From Macrosoma leucophasiata (Eukaryota > Arthropoda > Insecta > Lepidoptera > Hedylidae), in the NCBI GenBank assembly GCA_036365455.1, contig JAWQUS010000016.1, forward strand, positions 13,353,001 to 13,417,000: 64,000 nt of DNA. Reading direction: 5' to 3'. Under the pieces are notes generated by a model. The model made no database searches and had not been told where the DNA came from. It saw nothing but the letters and a program-made list of their open reading frames with translations. A program made the position numbers and the translations under genes. Positions 1 through 12,300 of this stretch are shown here, in pieces (position 1 is the first letter of the stretch; each line of letters opens with the position of its first letter).

Positions 1-1651
1 TGCATACCTATAATTTAGCATTCAGTATCGCGTGTTTTCCATGAACTTACTTTTTACTTCACGAATGTGGTCATACATAATATATACATATTATCTTAGA
101 TTCTTTGGTATAATCATCACTTTGAATAGTTAAAATGTTTCTGTAATTTTATATGCGAAATACATTGCCAAATTCAAAGTTTAGTAGTGAACCATTCATA
201 GGTCGTAATGGGAAAATAGATGAGAGATGTTATAATATATTTTCTGCTAATTTCAATTCATTATAATAATGAAAATTATAGTTTTCATTATTATAATAGA
301 AAGATCTAATACAAGTATTACACCACATTCTTCATGTATTTCCCCTTGTGTGTGGGTACACTATTATATAAAAGATCTTACAATAAAAGATAAAATTCAA
401 ACTATGATGAAAATAATTCTAAATATACAACAAGCTACAAGAGTAACTAATGTATCTATTAATGACATTAGGTAATTAAATAACTAAGTAATAACGAATA
501 AAACTGACTTGAATACTGTCTCGTTTCATAACACATTTGTGCGTCGACTAGAAATTGTCTTTTGATATGAGCATACTTATATTTTATATAAGTGAACAGA
601 ATATTACATTATATTAAAATTGCGAATGTATACAAACTTAACGTGCAATACTAAAATAATAACAATTTGTTATAATAGCAAAATAAATTACAATAAAATA
701 ATAATCATTCATTATTTTACTCTATGGTAATATAAATAAAATATCAACAAAATAATATTTCTTTGGTATAAAAATATAATTATGTGCTGTTCTTTACAGC
801 GATGAGGTGATAAACAAGAAAATTTAATATTGTGAAAGTGAAGAATGTTTCTAAGTAGTGCTACGCCATTATAACACCACAGACGTGTGCATATTTCTAG
901 AAATGATAGATGATAGTCGATTAAACGAAATAATTTGAACAACGTTTTTCAATGTAAAGAACAATGGAAAGCCGTAGAACATCGGTGGCCTTCAAAATTA
1001 AATGTCTCTTTAGAACTTTTTATTTCAAAATTAATAAGATCATACAGTAAACTAACATCTCAAGTATCAACTCAAGCTCTGCAGAATTCAGGCATTTTCG
1101 AGCAAGAATCTTTGAAGGGTAACATGAACAGTGAAAACTATTCGAAGTTCATACTCGTCATTTACGTGCAGTTTTATATCATTTTACATTTTATTATTAT
1201 GTATTAGTTACGTAATTATTTGATTTATTATTGCTGATTATTTTTTTAATTTATTAAATTTTTGACTCATCTATGTTTATTCATATCCATTATTAAAATG
1301 TAGTGCAAAAAAAGATAAAGAAGAAGCTATAATATATGAGGCTGCCTCTGTAATTTCTAGCTACTGTAGTCAACACGAATTGTGACACGTGTTGCATACC
1401 TTAATAAGTGCTTGAATACTTGCAGAAAGCAAATCGCTTTCGAATACCCTTAAAATGATATTTTATTATTTTGAAGACAATTGTCAAAAAATTAACAATA
1501 GTAACTATCACTTCGAAATCTGACATAAACTAGTATGCGCAACGCCTTTACTATAATCTGCACACGTCTATGGTGGGAATGATCGTTTACAATAATTAAT
1601 GAACATTGGTAAACTTAGTGTTGTTTACAATGTTTGATGAGTGTTGGTGTA
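1..1651. other. AT-rich intergenic region downstream of INPP5E
   Basis: No gene is supported here. Short open frames at 269-475, 712-942 and 935-1207 have low-complexity, isoleucine- and tyrosine-rich translations typical of AT-rich noncoding DNA, and no splice-linked continuation was found. The stretch next to 1652 is the likely 3' UTR of the minus-strand phosphatase gene. Confidence 0.6.
1462..1467 (-). promoter_or_regulatory. candidate polyadenylation signal of INPP5E
   Basis: The minus strand reads AATAAA about 185 nt after the TAA stop codon at 1652-1654. It is the nearest canonical hexamer noticed. Such hexamers are common by chance in AT-rich DNA, so this is only a candidate. Confidence 0.35.
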
Positions 1652-4600
1652 TTATTGTAGACTGCATACCGCGGAGGTACCCGGCGCGTGATCGAGCAAC
1701 GCGCGCCGTCGTTTAATACCTTCCAGGTATACCTCTCGATTGAACAGTCCCGCGGCTAGAGGTACTCTGGAATATATAAATAATTGGATTACAATAAAAT
1801 TTAACATTTTGTTAAGAGTATAGGTCAGGTCTGTGTTGGCCGGACGGGACAGTCGCGATTCCGGGCGATGGGTCTTCTTCTCGACTGCAAACTGGAACCA
1901 TCGCCCGATTATTTTTTGTAATAGGTGTACGTGTAAACGTATGTCTGGTCGACATCGGCTCGACGCGCCCTTGGCGATGCAGGAAATCTCGCGCGGAAAC
2001 GGACGACCCAAAAGGTCTTATTACACTTGACTAAATTATGATTTAGTTTCCTAATTCAGCAAAGTGTAATCGCGTGAGTCCGACTCGTACTTGTCCAGTT
2101 CTATTCGACAATACCTACTGGCGGCAATGCATCCGAGACGTTCGTCACCGATACGCTTGTAATGCTGACTGATTCAGTGACAAAATTTAGAACAGTGTAA
2201 TCAAGAGCGTCCTTCCTTATCCCCTCTCTTGCACTCTAATTTGGATCCTAAATTTAGTCATGTGTAATAAGGTCTTTAGGCTGCCGCCATTATTGAAAAT
2301 CGCGTCAGAATGCTTCAAACAAATAATCACAGAAAATTTATATTGTGCAGTATAGGATTGAAACTGCGCACAATAAATCAATAGAAGACATACTAACAAA
2401 TGACGGTAAATTTAAAAAGATGTCATGTCTCCTTGTAGTTAGGGCCACGAACTTTTGGATCCACCCTCGTAGTTTTTTTTTTAAGTAGTTGCCTACGCGC
2501 ATCTCGCGAAAAACTTTACATGTATGGCAATTACGATTATTAGAAGAATTAATTAAATCACTTACTGACTATCGTTTTTTAGGGTTCCGTAGTAATTATT
2601 TTTCATTTTAATCTAAAAGCCAACGTATCAAATCCGCCCTTGGGTGGACTGCCAGGCTATGTCCTGACCTCGCAAGCGGAGCGGCGATGGCCAGGGAGGA
2701 CTCGTGAAAGTTCTTGACACTCGCATATTCGGAGAGTTATGCGAGTTTCGCAAATAGTTCTACGCTATCTCTAAAAAAACAACAAAAAAAAAAAATATAT
2801 ATACATACACGTCAGTGCCGGGCCGTAAAGCAGCTGAGAATAGTCCCCACACAGGCTTGTGGTCGCTAGTGCACACAGATTGTACCGAGTTGTACGCGAC
2901 ACACTTCAATCCGGAGCTCATGGGCACAGTGCTTATACGACGGAGACCTTGAGAATATACAAAAACAATTAATAGATTGATGTATCGCGTTAAATATAAA
3001 TTGTTTGCTACTAAAGCAGTGGTTAGCAATTTTTTTAAATACCAATAACAACATAAAACCTTACATATGGTTTGCGGAGCCCAAAGAGTAAGTATTATGC
3101 GGAGCCTCATGCCTCTGCGAAACATACTTTGAGTATATCTGCTATAATTTTACTTTATAACAGTTAAAATAAATAAAAATTAAGTATGTAGTATCTCGAC
3201 TGGCTCCACTTAATAAAACTTGGGAAACCCTGAGTTAGACCATCTTTGGAACCAAGGCATGATTTAAGTTCCCCCCCGAGAGTTTCCGCCTTGTCGTGGC
3301 GGGGGGCTCAGTACCCGGTGGTTGTCCCCACACCGGCGAAGCCAAGAGGAACCCAGAGAGGGGGCGGCGTTTGACGTGGCTTTGACCGCCACTCGCTGCT
3401 GTGGAGAGGAGACGGCTGGGGAGGAGGTGTACGGGTATTTCGTTGGCCTAGCACCCTATCCCCAGCCGCCTAACGGTGGTCCCGCCGTCAGATGGGAACG
3501 TGGTGGGGAGGCGGCTGGGGAAGAGGTGTATGGGTATGTCGTTGGCCCTGCACCCTATCCCCAGCCGCCTAGCGGTGGTCCCGCCGCTTGATAGGGACGT
3601 GGTGGGGCCGCGGGCGGGCGGTTGAAGGTCAGTTCATCCTCCACCCGGGCGTCTTGGGACGCCTGGCGTTGTGAGTGGTCGGGGTAGGGACCTTTGGGTG
3701 TCGGACTAGGGGATGTCCGTCGCCCAAATGGAAATAGGTCCCAAGCTGGGTGGCGTGCACGTGTTCCGCACGCCACTAATGTTGGTTGGAGCCAAAGAGC
3801 TCAACCTGATGTGTGCGTAAGCGTTCCCGTGACCCCGCCACTGATGGCGGAAGAGTCGGAACACCGCGGGGTTTTAGTGAGTACGAGTCTCACACTACCC
3901 GCCGTCTTTTCCCCTGGACGGCGGGTGCCCATGAGGGTTTCCCCGAGTAAAAAAAAAGGCATGATTTAAGTTACAAGTTATTTTTGTACATACCAGCAAA
4001 TGCTGAGGATGAGTTGGCAGTCATAGATCTGGCTTTGTACAATATCCGGTCTGTATATGCGGGAGCTCTCTGTTTACTGGACGTGTCAAACTGTTGGCTA
4101 CCTGGATCATACTGTAAATATAATTTTTTAAATTAGGTTTGATAGTGTACTTATCACAATCAAACTACTTACATGTGACTGTCTGTCGCAGGCAAATACG
4201 CTCAAAACATAAAAGTGCTCGTGAAATTTATCTTATCACTTGATTCACAAACAAAATAACTTCTGATGAAACACACCAAGCAATAATACAGCTTCTAGTA
4301 AAGGTAGATTTTTTAAATTCTTTTCACTCTGCCTACCCCGTTAGGGACCTGGCGTGAATATACATACATACATAGTATGTATGCATATGTATGTATGTAT
4401 ATTCACGCCAGGTAAAGGAAAAATTTCATAGAAAAATTAGATAATAGAGAAAAGGCGAGGGCGTTAACATTACAACCATAAGAGAGAAACTACCTTGTAA
4501 GTTGGAGGGAAAGTTATAGGAGCTTCTCTGAAGTCTCTGAAAGCGGCGCCATCTTCTAAAACTGCAGTCAGCTGGTCTGCATGAAGTAGACCGTGGGGCA

Positions 4601-7547
4601 AATGCGCGGGTAATGGAAACTAAAAAACAAAACATCACATGTCAAACTATGAAGTAGATATGATATAATCTCAATATTAAATCTTTTTTACTAATTGTGA
4701 CAAATTTAATCTCTTTATTCTTTTCTTAAAAATTTAAATTTTAACTTTAACAAGGGAGGACAGAACGTTTATTTCAAGTAAGGTAAAAAAAAAATACAGG
4801 GAGACATTTCAGAGCCTCTCCAGATAATCTACAGCTGTTTTACCTTGAACCTCTAATAATTTTTTTTTATACATTTCAATATGAGACTTGTCATGATTTT
4901 TTCTAAAGGTGCATGGTACTAAGAAGGATTGTCTATTGTAAGTATGTCAATTACCTGTGTTTGTTCAATCCAACGAAGTACAGCTGTTCTAGGTTCACCC
5001 AGTCTAAAATTTAAATCCCCACACCAGAACACATAGTCAAAATTGTTTGTAACATCTGTAATGGAAGTATATTTTTGGTAAGTAAAACAAGCAATAAAGT
5101 TCATATTTTATAGTATATTTAGGCCAAGAAAATGGAACAGCAGTAGATGTACTCAGTGCCTATAGAGGCATAGGCCTGTAATGAACTTAACACTAATTTA
5201 ATTGAATGGTAGCAATTATTATATGTTAATTATTTGATAACTGAAATAGTTGGTGGGAGTCAGTTCATGTAGTGTCATTGTAACATTTACAATTAGTGAA
5301 ATCATAAAAATACCTTTACTTCTGTGCCTACATGGCAGGTTCTTTGGCAAATCTATAGATCTTATGATTCTTTTAATATCGGACACTCTTTCTTTAACCT
5401 TCTCCTGGTGTGCTGTCAGATGGGCTGTGACAAATAAAAAAGTTGATCCAAAGAGTGCGAAGGATATTGCAACAGCACCCTTTGTCCTGAATGCTGTCCC
5501 GGGACGTACAGACAAACTTGCATCTTCTGGTAGCGAGCAAAACCATATAAGGTCCCTACGTATAAATATTGTCAAATGAAGTGTTCCTGTAACAATAAAT
5601 ACAATAGATTAGGCTATTTTACATTTTTTTCAAATACAAAATATTATTTTTCATATCTTACCTAAGTAATAAGAGTGTAGTAATAAATGTGATGGTCCCA
5701 AAACCTCTTGTATAGTGATTTCCCATTCAGTGCGCTCTGAATAGGACTCCTGAGTACCAATAGCAAATATATCCGGAACATGTTTCACTTGGTTCGGGAA
5801 TATGAAGTCCGCAAGCTCTCTACAGTATGAATAATGTGACAAGGGGTTAAGATCACTAGCATACATTAAATAAAAATAAGGTAACAAATGCAAAAACAAG
5901 AACATACCTTGGTGGTGATTGCCCATTCATATTCCAAGTACCTACAAATATTTTAACTTCTCTATCAGGAAAGACATGTTCTAGTTCTGCTGCACCTAGT
6001 AATGAATTGGATGCCAACCTTCCATACAGATAATTCCTAAAATAGATGTGTATATTATTCAATGCCAATAAGAAACCATATATTTCATATTTAAAAGGAA
6101 GACTAGAATTAAGTAAACTAACCTTTCTCTGGCCTCCTGCGTAGGAATAAGTCGTAGAACTTGTGCAGCAAGTAGTGAGTTCCGAACCAAGCTGTCAGTG
6201 CTGCCAGCACGAGATGTTGACCTTGTTATTGTTGATTTACTCCTTTATATGTATAAAAAACATAACATATCAATTTTAAACATAGCTTGTAGCCTGTATT
6301 TCCCTTAATGCTTGCATCAATCAAAGGCATATTTATGAATTTCTATTTATAAATATCCCGATAATAAGGGGAGGGCTGACTGATGTTAATTCAAGCCAAT
6401 TGGACGTAAACAAATTTTTGGTCTATCACTGATAATTTTTCCAATTGGGACAAGCCACCAATATCACTTATGCTCCAACCTAACAATTAATCCTGGATCC
6501 TATCCTAAAGCAATTACTTTCTTTTCATGTAAGGAAGGTGACAAAAAAGGATGCAGCTCACATTGATATTAAGTGATGACTGCAGCCTATAGACATCTAC
6601 ATAAAAACCAGAGGTCAAAATGCAGATGCGTTGCCACCCCTGAGACCTAAGGTTTCATATGACAGTTATTATGGGGCCATACACTACCATTTAACCGGAA
6701 CATGATAGTGTCAAACACAACCATTTAGCAGCAGATAGGTTAGGTAATGCGGTAGTGCCTACGCCCTCGAGCTCCTACAATTGAAACTCTAACACCAGTA
6801 AATAATACAACTAAGCCACTAAGATAATATGACCTTAAGATAACTGAAGTTCAGTTATCTCATGATAGAAATTCACACTTACCTGCGCTTACGGTCTAAT
6901 GAACTGCTTCTATCACTTTCAGGAGAGGAAGAACGATAAAGAGGTTTTGACTCATTTGTTATTAGATGATCAGCTGATAATCTTTTGACAAATAATTTAT
7001 TCTTAGGTTTAATGCCTTCAAATGAACCAGAATGCTCGAAATATTTTTTCGAATCTTCAGTTTTGGGAAAGTTAACTGTTGCTTTTGGAATATCGTCAGA
7101 TTTTGACTGCTGTGAACATGATATGGTGTGATCACTGATACTGTTAGAAGAATTATTCACTGGACTACATGGTTTCGATACTGCTTCATCTTTGGACATA
7201 TTTCCTTCCATTAAGCTCTTTGGCCGAGACCTCCTGAAGAAGGTTTTGCAACATTTTGGGTTGTTGTCATCGTCATTATATGTATGATCTGCACTTTGGT
7301 TTACATTGTTACTTATCAATTCCGTGTGAGAATTTTTTTGATTTTGGTCACTGTCTATACTGGTTTCGTTACTGTGAGCACTCTGAGCTAAAAATGGATC
7401 AGCAGGTGACATAGGTCTCGAAGTAGATTGACTAAATTCTTCATTAGAATCTGTGTCCACATAGCAGCCCACTTTAGGTGATTTTTTAACGAATAGGCGT
7501 TTTCGCAGTGACAACTTTTGCTTGGTCCGGGTAGGCGAGGTTGTCAT
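1652..7547 (-). CDS. INPP5E: inositol polyphosphate 5-phosphatase (INPP5E-like), 10 coding exons
   Basis: Exons, 5' to 3': 7547-6883, 6242-6123, 6036-5908, 5819-5662, 5586-5314, 5055-4955, 4619-4494, 4111-3994, 2947-2809 and 1766-1652. All junctions are GT/AG with matching phases, total 1944 nt, 647 aa; human INPP5E has a similar length (644). The first 220 residues are Ser- and Lys/Arg-rich with no clear domain. The catalytic domain follows: GTWNMNG (about 294-300), FWCGDLNFR (458-466), [13 protein letters not shown] (536-548) and [11 protein letters not shown] (590-600). These are the metal, catalytic and phosphate-binding motifs of inositol 5-phosphatases. The tail has VPLAAG, an [12 protein letters not shown] segment and a final CSLQ CAAX box, as in the prenylated, cilium-associated vertebrate enzyme. 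Family role: removal of the 5-phosphate from PI(4,5)P2 and PI(3,4,5)P3. The start is the first ATG of the long exon 1. Introns hold several mobile elements, the largest being a 685-bp retroposon in intron 8. The last exon lies about 1 kb beyond the previous one and is identified by homology plus phase. Confidence 0.93.
2018..2270. repeat. MITE with terminal inverted repeats in INPP5E intron 9
   Basis: The ends match in inverted orientation: the left end begins TTATTACACTTGACTAAATT and the right end reads the same on the minus strand with one or two differences. GGTC directly abuts both ends (2014-2017 and 2271-2274), a possible 4-bp target duplication. The motif ATTACAC also recurs inside the left half. 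No coding capacity. Family not identified. Confidence 0.6.
3271..3955 (+). mobile_element. GC-rich retroposed sequence with 17-bp target duplication
   Basis: A sharply GC-rich block sits in the AT-rich intron 8 of INPP5E. It begins with a C-run, ends in an A-run and is flanked by the same 17 nt (aaggcatgatttaagtt) at 3254-3270 and 3956-3972. That is the signature of target-primed reverse transcription. Inside is an open frame, 3322-3591, holding two copies of a 99-bp unit (starting at 3411 and 3510) that encodes a 33-aa Gly/Pro-rich repeat. The source could be a LINE 5' region or a cellular transcript; I do not recognise it. Its orientation is opposite to the host gene. Confidence 0.75.
4325..4413. 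repeat. RTE-type LINE tail ending in a 28-bp perfect hairpin
   Basis: The segment ctctgcctaccccgttaggg followed by cctggcgtgaa and a (TACA)n run is the 3' tail seen on other elements in this window (for example at 16680-16725). It runs directly into an inverted copy: 4347-4374 and 4386-4413 are perfect reverse complements around an 11-nt spacer. It lies in INPP5E intron 7. It may be two tails joined head to head. Confidence 0.6.
6531..6804 (-). repeat. family A short retroelement, copy 1 (diverged)
   Basis: This matches, in reverse orientation, an element of about 300 bp repeated many times in this window. Diagnostic blocks are tgactgcagcctatagaca, tgcagatgcgttgcca, a ccatttagc block, gtaatgcggt and the terminal caccagtaa. 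The A-rich 3' end is at the low coordinate. It lies in INPP5E intron 1. It is either a SINE or the 3' end of a LINE; no promoter boxes were assigned. Confidence 0.65.
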
Positions 7548-7912
7548 CTTTGGTTTTAAACCAGTAAAACGACTAATTTAAGTTACTAATTGCATTTTTT
7601 ATTAAATATAGACAACATAACCTACAACAACATCTTCAAAATGACATTTGTTGAACTTTGAAATGAATATGTCATATTTTTACTCAGATAACGACACGTT
7701 CATTTTACTGATTTTATGCTAAATATTACAATACTTTCATATTTTATTTTTAAAATAATGAAACAGCACGAATTCATAATACCCACTTAAAAAAATCGAA
7801 ACTTCGATTACCAGTTTATTTGTATTTTTAAAGTTGCCATGGATACCGATTAGTCCGAATACAGTATCCGTACCTAATGTACCTATGTAGGTGTAGCTAC
7901 GTATAATAAGTT

Positions 7913-7989
7913 ATGAAGTTCGTCGGGATAGCTAGTAGGTTATTTTATTAATAAGCTACTAACCTACTAGCTATCCCGACGAACTTCAT
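7913..7989. repeat. 30-bp inverted repeat upstream of INPP5E
   Basis: Positions 7913-7942 and 7960-7989 are exact reverse complements separated by 17 nt and could form a long hairpin. The repeat lies about 370 bp upstream of the INPP5E start codon. The sequence ccccgacgaacttct recurs once at 8663-8677, so the arms may be a remnant of a local repeat. There is no evidence of function. Confidence 0.7.
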
Positions 7990-8039
7990 GTTCATATCGA
8001 TTTTAAGTTAACAGCCAATACCGCTTAAAAAATAATGGT

Positions 8040-8205
8040 TGATACAATACATGATAGAAGAGCCAAAATTAAGGGGTTAGGTATTTGTCTTTAAATGACA
8101 ATTAAGCCTATATAGGCACACAAATTTCATGAGAATCGGTCCAGCCCTTATGGAGGAGTATGGTAACTAACATTGTGACGCATGTATTATAGTACCTACT
8201 CTGTG
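8040..8205 (+). repeat. RTE-like LINE 3' end fragment, first copy
   Basis: Contains ggcacacaaatttcatgaga, atcggtccag, ggaggagtatgg and cattgtgacgc, a 3' tail pattern widespread in lepidopteran RTE-like elements. A second copy is at 8675-8905. No coding sequence remains. The boundaries are approximate. Confidence 0.55.
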
Positions 8206-8209
8206 ATTG

Positions 8210-8640
8210 ATTATAATAATAATAATAATGGCAACCCATTATACGTCCCACTGCTGGGCACGAGTCTCTACCCTTTTTGGGGGGAGGCCTGGATCTTACT
8301 CCACCACGCTGCTCCAATGCGGTTTGGTGGAGATACGGGTTAGTGGCCAACCCGCTGTCGGATGTTTTCAAACCGCCCATCAGGCCTCCGATAAGGCTTA
8401 ACGACTGCTATCAATCGATAGCAACCGGGACCGACGGCTTAACGTGCCCTCCGAAGCACGAAAACGCGCATTTAATTTGCCACTAGCGGTCACCCATCAC
8501 ACTACCTGACCGCACCCGTAGTGCTTAACCGAGTAGATCGCTTATGATCTACACCAGCCGCTGGGCCATGCGCGCTTCTTGTGTGTGTCTTGAGTGATTA
8601 ATTGTGACACGAGAATTTAAATGATAGAAGATAGAGAAGA
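8210..8640 (-). mobile_element. SINE with a 5S rRNA-like head
   Basis: Read on the minus strand, the segment at about 8535-8480 contains GTTAAGCACTACGGGTGCGG and GATGGGTGACCGC. These correspond to the A-box and C-box internal promoter region of eukaryotic 5S rRNA (GTTAAGCA...CGGGCGCGGTCAG...GGATGGGTGACCGC). The body continues to a tail with cccagcagtgggac and a short ATT repeat at 8211-8228, the kind of end carried by lepidopteran LINE/SINE elements. This organisation resembles SINE3-type (5S-derived) elements. The similarity was judged by eye and no search was run. Confidence 0.65.
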
Positions 8641-8674
8641 GATTAGATTAGATAGACTTGCTGCCCCGACGAAC

Positions 8675-8950
8675 TTCTTAACCCCTTAGAGGTATATAAA
8701 AATGAAATGTAGAAAAATTAAAAAAAAACATTGTGGGAATCACCTTATCATTAGGGGTATGAAAAATTGATGTCGGCCGATTTTAAGACCTACCCAATAG
8801 GCACACAAAATTTCACGAGAATTGGTCCAGCTGTTTCGGAGGAGTTACCATACTCATACTATACTAACCATACCTACTCACATTGTGACACGAGGATTTT
8901 ATATAGTAATAATGTTTACAGAGAAGAGAAGAGAAGAGAAGAGAAGATGG
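8675..8950 (+). repeat. RTE-like LINE 3' end fragment, second copy, with GAGAA microsatellite
   Basis: Shares aggcacacaaaatttcacga, attggtccag, tcggaggagtt and cattgtgacacgagga with the copy at 8040-8205. It is followed at about 8925-8946 by a short run of GAGAA repeats. The open frame at 8767-9108 crosses these repeats and is not considered a gene. Confidence 0.55.
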
Positions 8951-9300
8951 AGAAGATTTATTTATTAGTCTTTTATGCATTATGCATAGCAGAATTACAG
9001 CCAGGGAATTCACCGCTAGCCCAAAATCAGTCAAATATAGATTTTATGATTATAAGATGTGCTTTAGGCCTTTATGTGGCAGCCAAATATATTAGGTACC
9101 TATCATGAATTTGATCCTTTTGATGAATAAATATATCTACTAACTTATTCGAATATCGATGAATATTTAGATCGACGCTTACGTTTGTACACTTACCTGC
9201 CCACCTACCTACATAAAATATTGTTAGGTACTAGGCGTATCAAAAAATATCTGTGTATCTATTCTAAAGATATAGGTATCCACTTAATTACATAAATAAC

Positions 9301-9306
9301 TTTATT
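9301..9306 (-). promoter_or_regulatory. candidate polyadenylation signal of the Ly6 gene
   Basis: The minus strand reads AATAAA 59 nt after the TAG stop codon at 9365-9367, a typical position for the end of a short 3' UTR. Confidence 0.45.
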
Positions 9307-9364
9307 GCTTGGTAAGTAGTGCAGTAGGTACCTAGAGGACAGTAATATTAATATTTACAATCAT

Positions 9365-12300
9365 CTATGCATTTTGGAAATTATAGTTAAAAAAAAAGTG
9401 TAGGCATAATGACGTTGTTAATAAAATTAAGTTTAATCCTGTCATTAAGGTGGGGCTGCCTCCAGTACCAGGTACCAATAGATTTATGCCATTATGTTCT
9501 GGGGTCGGTGATAAGTTTCCTCCAACCACGGATTCAATCCCATTGCCTGTAAAAAATATTTTTATGATTAGTAGTGAAGACTCGCTCTGACGCGCTACTA
9601 CTTAACTAGCTCAGATAAAGTCCCTTGGTAGAACGCGTCGCCAACCGACGATCAGTTTGTCTTTAGAGGTATAGGGGCAGATTGAGTTGCTATATATAAG
9701 GTTGGGGAAAAAGTTTCTTCGCATTTTTTAAGATAATTCAAAACTTTTTTAAATATAGTTTATTTAAATTTAACTAAAGTATGTATGTACCATTTTGTTC
9801 GATAACCTTTTGCCATATTGTAGGTAGGGACATGATCCCATTGCTATAAAAATTTTGGGACTTCTCATCAAAATACCGCGACAAGTGGACTTGGCAGTCC
9901 TCTCGTGATGTTAACCTAACATTGCATAAAGAATTCTGAAGAGACCGAAACAGGTGGAAATCTGAAGGTGCAAGGTCAGGACTATACGGCGGATGCATTA
10001 ACACCTCCCAGCCAAACTCTCTTAATTTTTGCTGAGTGGCTATAGATGTGTGAGGTCTAGCGTTATCATGATGAAACACCACACCCCTTCTGTTGATCAA
10101 TTCCGGCCGCTTTCTCTCAACTTCTTGCTTTAATCTCATCAGTTGTTCGCAGTAGAGTTCAGAATCGATAGTCCTGCCTGGTGGTAATAGCTCATAATGA
10201 ATAATGCCCTTCCAATCCCACCACACACACAACATCACCTTATTGCGAGTTAACCCGGGTTTCGCCACAGTCTGTGAAGCCTGACCGGCCTTTGACCACG
10301 ACCTTTTTCGCACGTTCTTGTCGTACGTGATCCACTTTACATCACCAGTTATCAGCTTCTTCAAAAATGATTCGGTTTCATTACGTCGTAATAAAGAATC
10401 ACAAATAGTACACGGTTCATTAGGTTTCTTTCAGTGAGCTCGTGAGGTATCCAAATATCGAGCTTTTTTTGTACCCAGCTTTTTTCAAATGCGCCAAAAC
10501 TGTTTTGTGATCAATTCTGAGTTCTTCAGCTACGTCGTAACTACTGATGTGTCTTTTTTAAAAATGGCATCCACTTTATCCGTAATAGGGCGACCTGAGC
10601 GAGGTGCATCTTTGACATCAAAATTTCCGGATTGAAAATGCTTAAACCAATTTTGTGCTACTCTCACAGACACTGCACTAGGTCAATAAACATCGCAAAT
10701 TTTTTTCGCGCCTTGCGTTGCGATTTTTTTGTAGTAAAATTTTAAAATGTATCGAATTTATTCATTAGATTCACTCATCTTGACAGTACGAAAAACAAAT
10801 GAAAATCACACATTTGCCTAATTTGAATTTGGAATTATGTTCTTTAAAATTTTAACTTTCAATGATACCAAAACCAGCCAGATACAAATACTACAACCAA
10901 AGAGATTTTATTACAAGTTCATACATACTTACATACTATAGTGCGAAAAGACTTTTTCCCCAACCTATTATATTTTTGACAGATATCATTGCTGTTGGAC
11001 TCTTTTTTTATCTCTAGGAGAGAAAGTAGCTACCTCTCTCCACGTAGTATTATTACATATTCTTTGCTCTCTCTGCCTTGGTAACGCTATGCTAGGAAGT
11101 AGGTGGTTAGCTGAAGAATAAATTGGGATTCAGTGGCTTTACTGTCTAAGTAATCGATAGTTGATGTACCCACATACCAATATTGCAAAGATCGCTGGTA
11201 CAGGCTCGGTAAAATGTACGAAATGTAGAGTCAGTGATTTCGTGGTTTAAGAAATCAGGCTCAGCTTCACATCCTCGGGAAAAACTGGCGACCTGTCCAG
11301 CTGGATCCTGAAAATGAATGAATTAATTAAACGTGGGTAGAATTGTTGACGATACTGGCAAACCCATTATCCTCTGCCGAAGGTCAGACAAGAAAATGGG
11401 ACAAGTTAAATGTTGTTAATCTCAATTTTGAAAGTGACAGCAATCAAAACCTAATTTGAAGTGTGGGAAGGTTAAAGTTATTGTAACATTTCACATCCTT
11501 CTCTAACTTAATGAAATCTGTTAAAGTTAGAAAAGGATGTGAAATGTTACAATATGTAACTTTAAATTTAACAAATTTTGTACCAAGACAGTATCAAGGT
11601 TTGTATTGTTTTTGGTTGTCTTGTGTGTATTAACTCTGAAATGCAACCACGAAGAGCTGGCAAACCATGACCTTGATCTGCAGAACGTCGGCTTCATACT
11701 TTGAATACGTACTAAGGGTGTCTACACAAAACTGCAATGCGATGCGAAAGTATGGTCAACTGAATCGCATCGTAGAAATTCGCATTAAGCACCCGAAAAC
11801 TGACCATTTCTCTGATCGTTTTTTCCGCAACAATGAGGCCTCTTGTAAGCTCTAAGCTTATAAAGAGGCTTACTAAGTCGAAGTTCATAGAAGTAAGACA
11901 TCATTCACATGAGAGAACTACTCACCAACAATCTCTGTATCAGTGTTTGATGTAAAATTACCTATTTATTCAGTGACTAAAATCATACAGGCCTACACAT
12001 TGATGATGATGATGAATAAGCTTAGAGTTTAGAGTACCTAAATCTTTTCATAATTGCCTCAGAAGCCTAGTGGTAGCATAGCAGGCCACTACTACTACGC
12101 TGGGGTCCTGGGTTCGATTCCAGGGTTTATTTCCGGGATAAGAGATAACGGTGTACAATCCATTCTCTCTGGTTCTATTGGGATTTAGCCATTTTCTGGA
12201 AGTTTCCCAGTACCTCGAAGTTTGGTAAAGTGTCTCGCCACCTGTTACATGGGCCAAAACGTAACCGGCGAATCGTGGGTGTTTGCATGTATGTTTGAAT

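Noticed and set aside
1833..2030. 65-aa plus-strand open frame in GC-richer DNA
   Set aside because: It overlaps intron 9 of the minus-strand phosphatase and the edge of a MITE, with no splice-linked continuation or family motif.
8767..9108. 113-aa open frame
   Set aside because: It runs through an RTE tail and a GAGAA microsatellite, both noncoding repeats.
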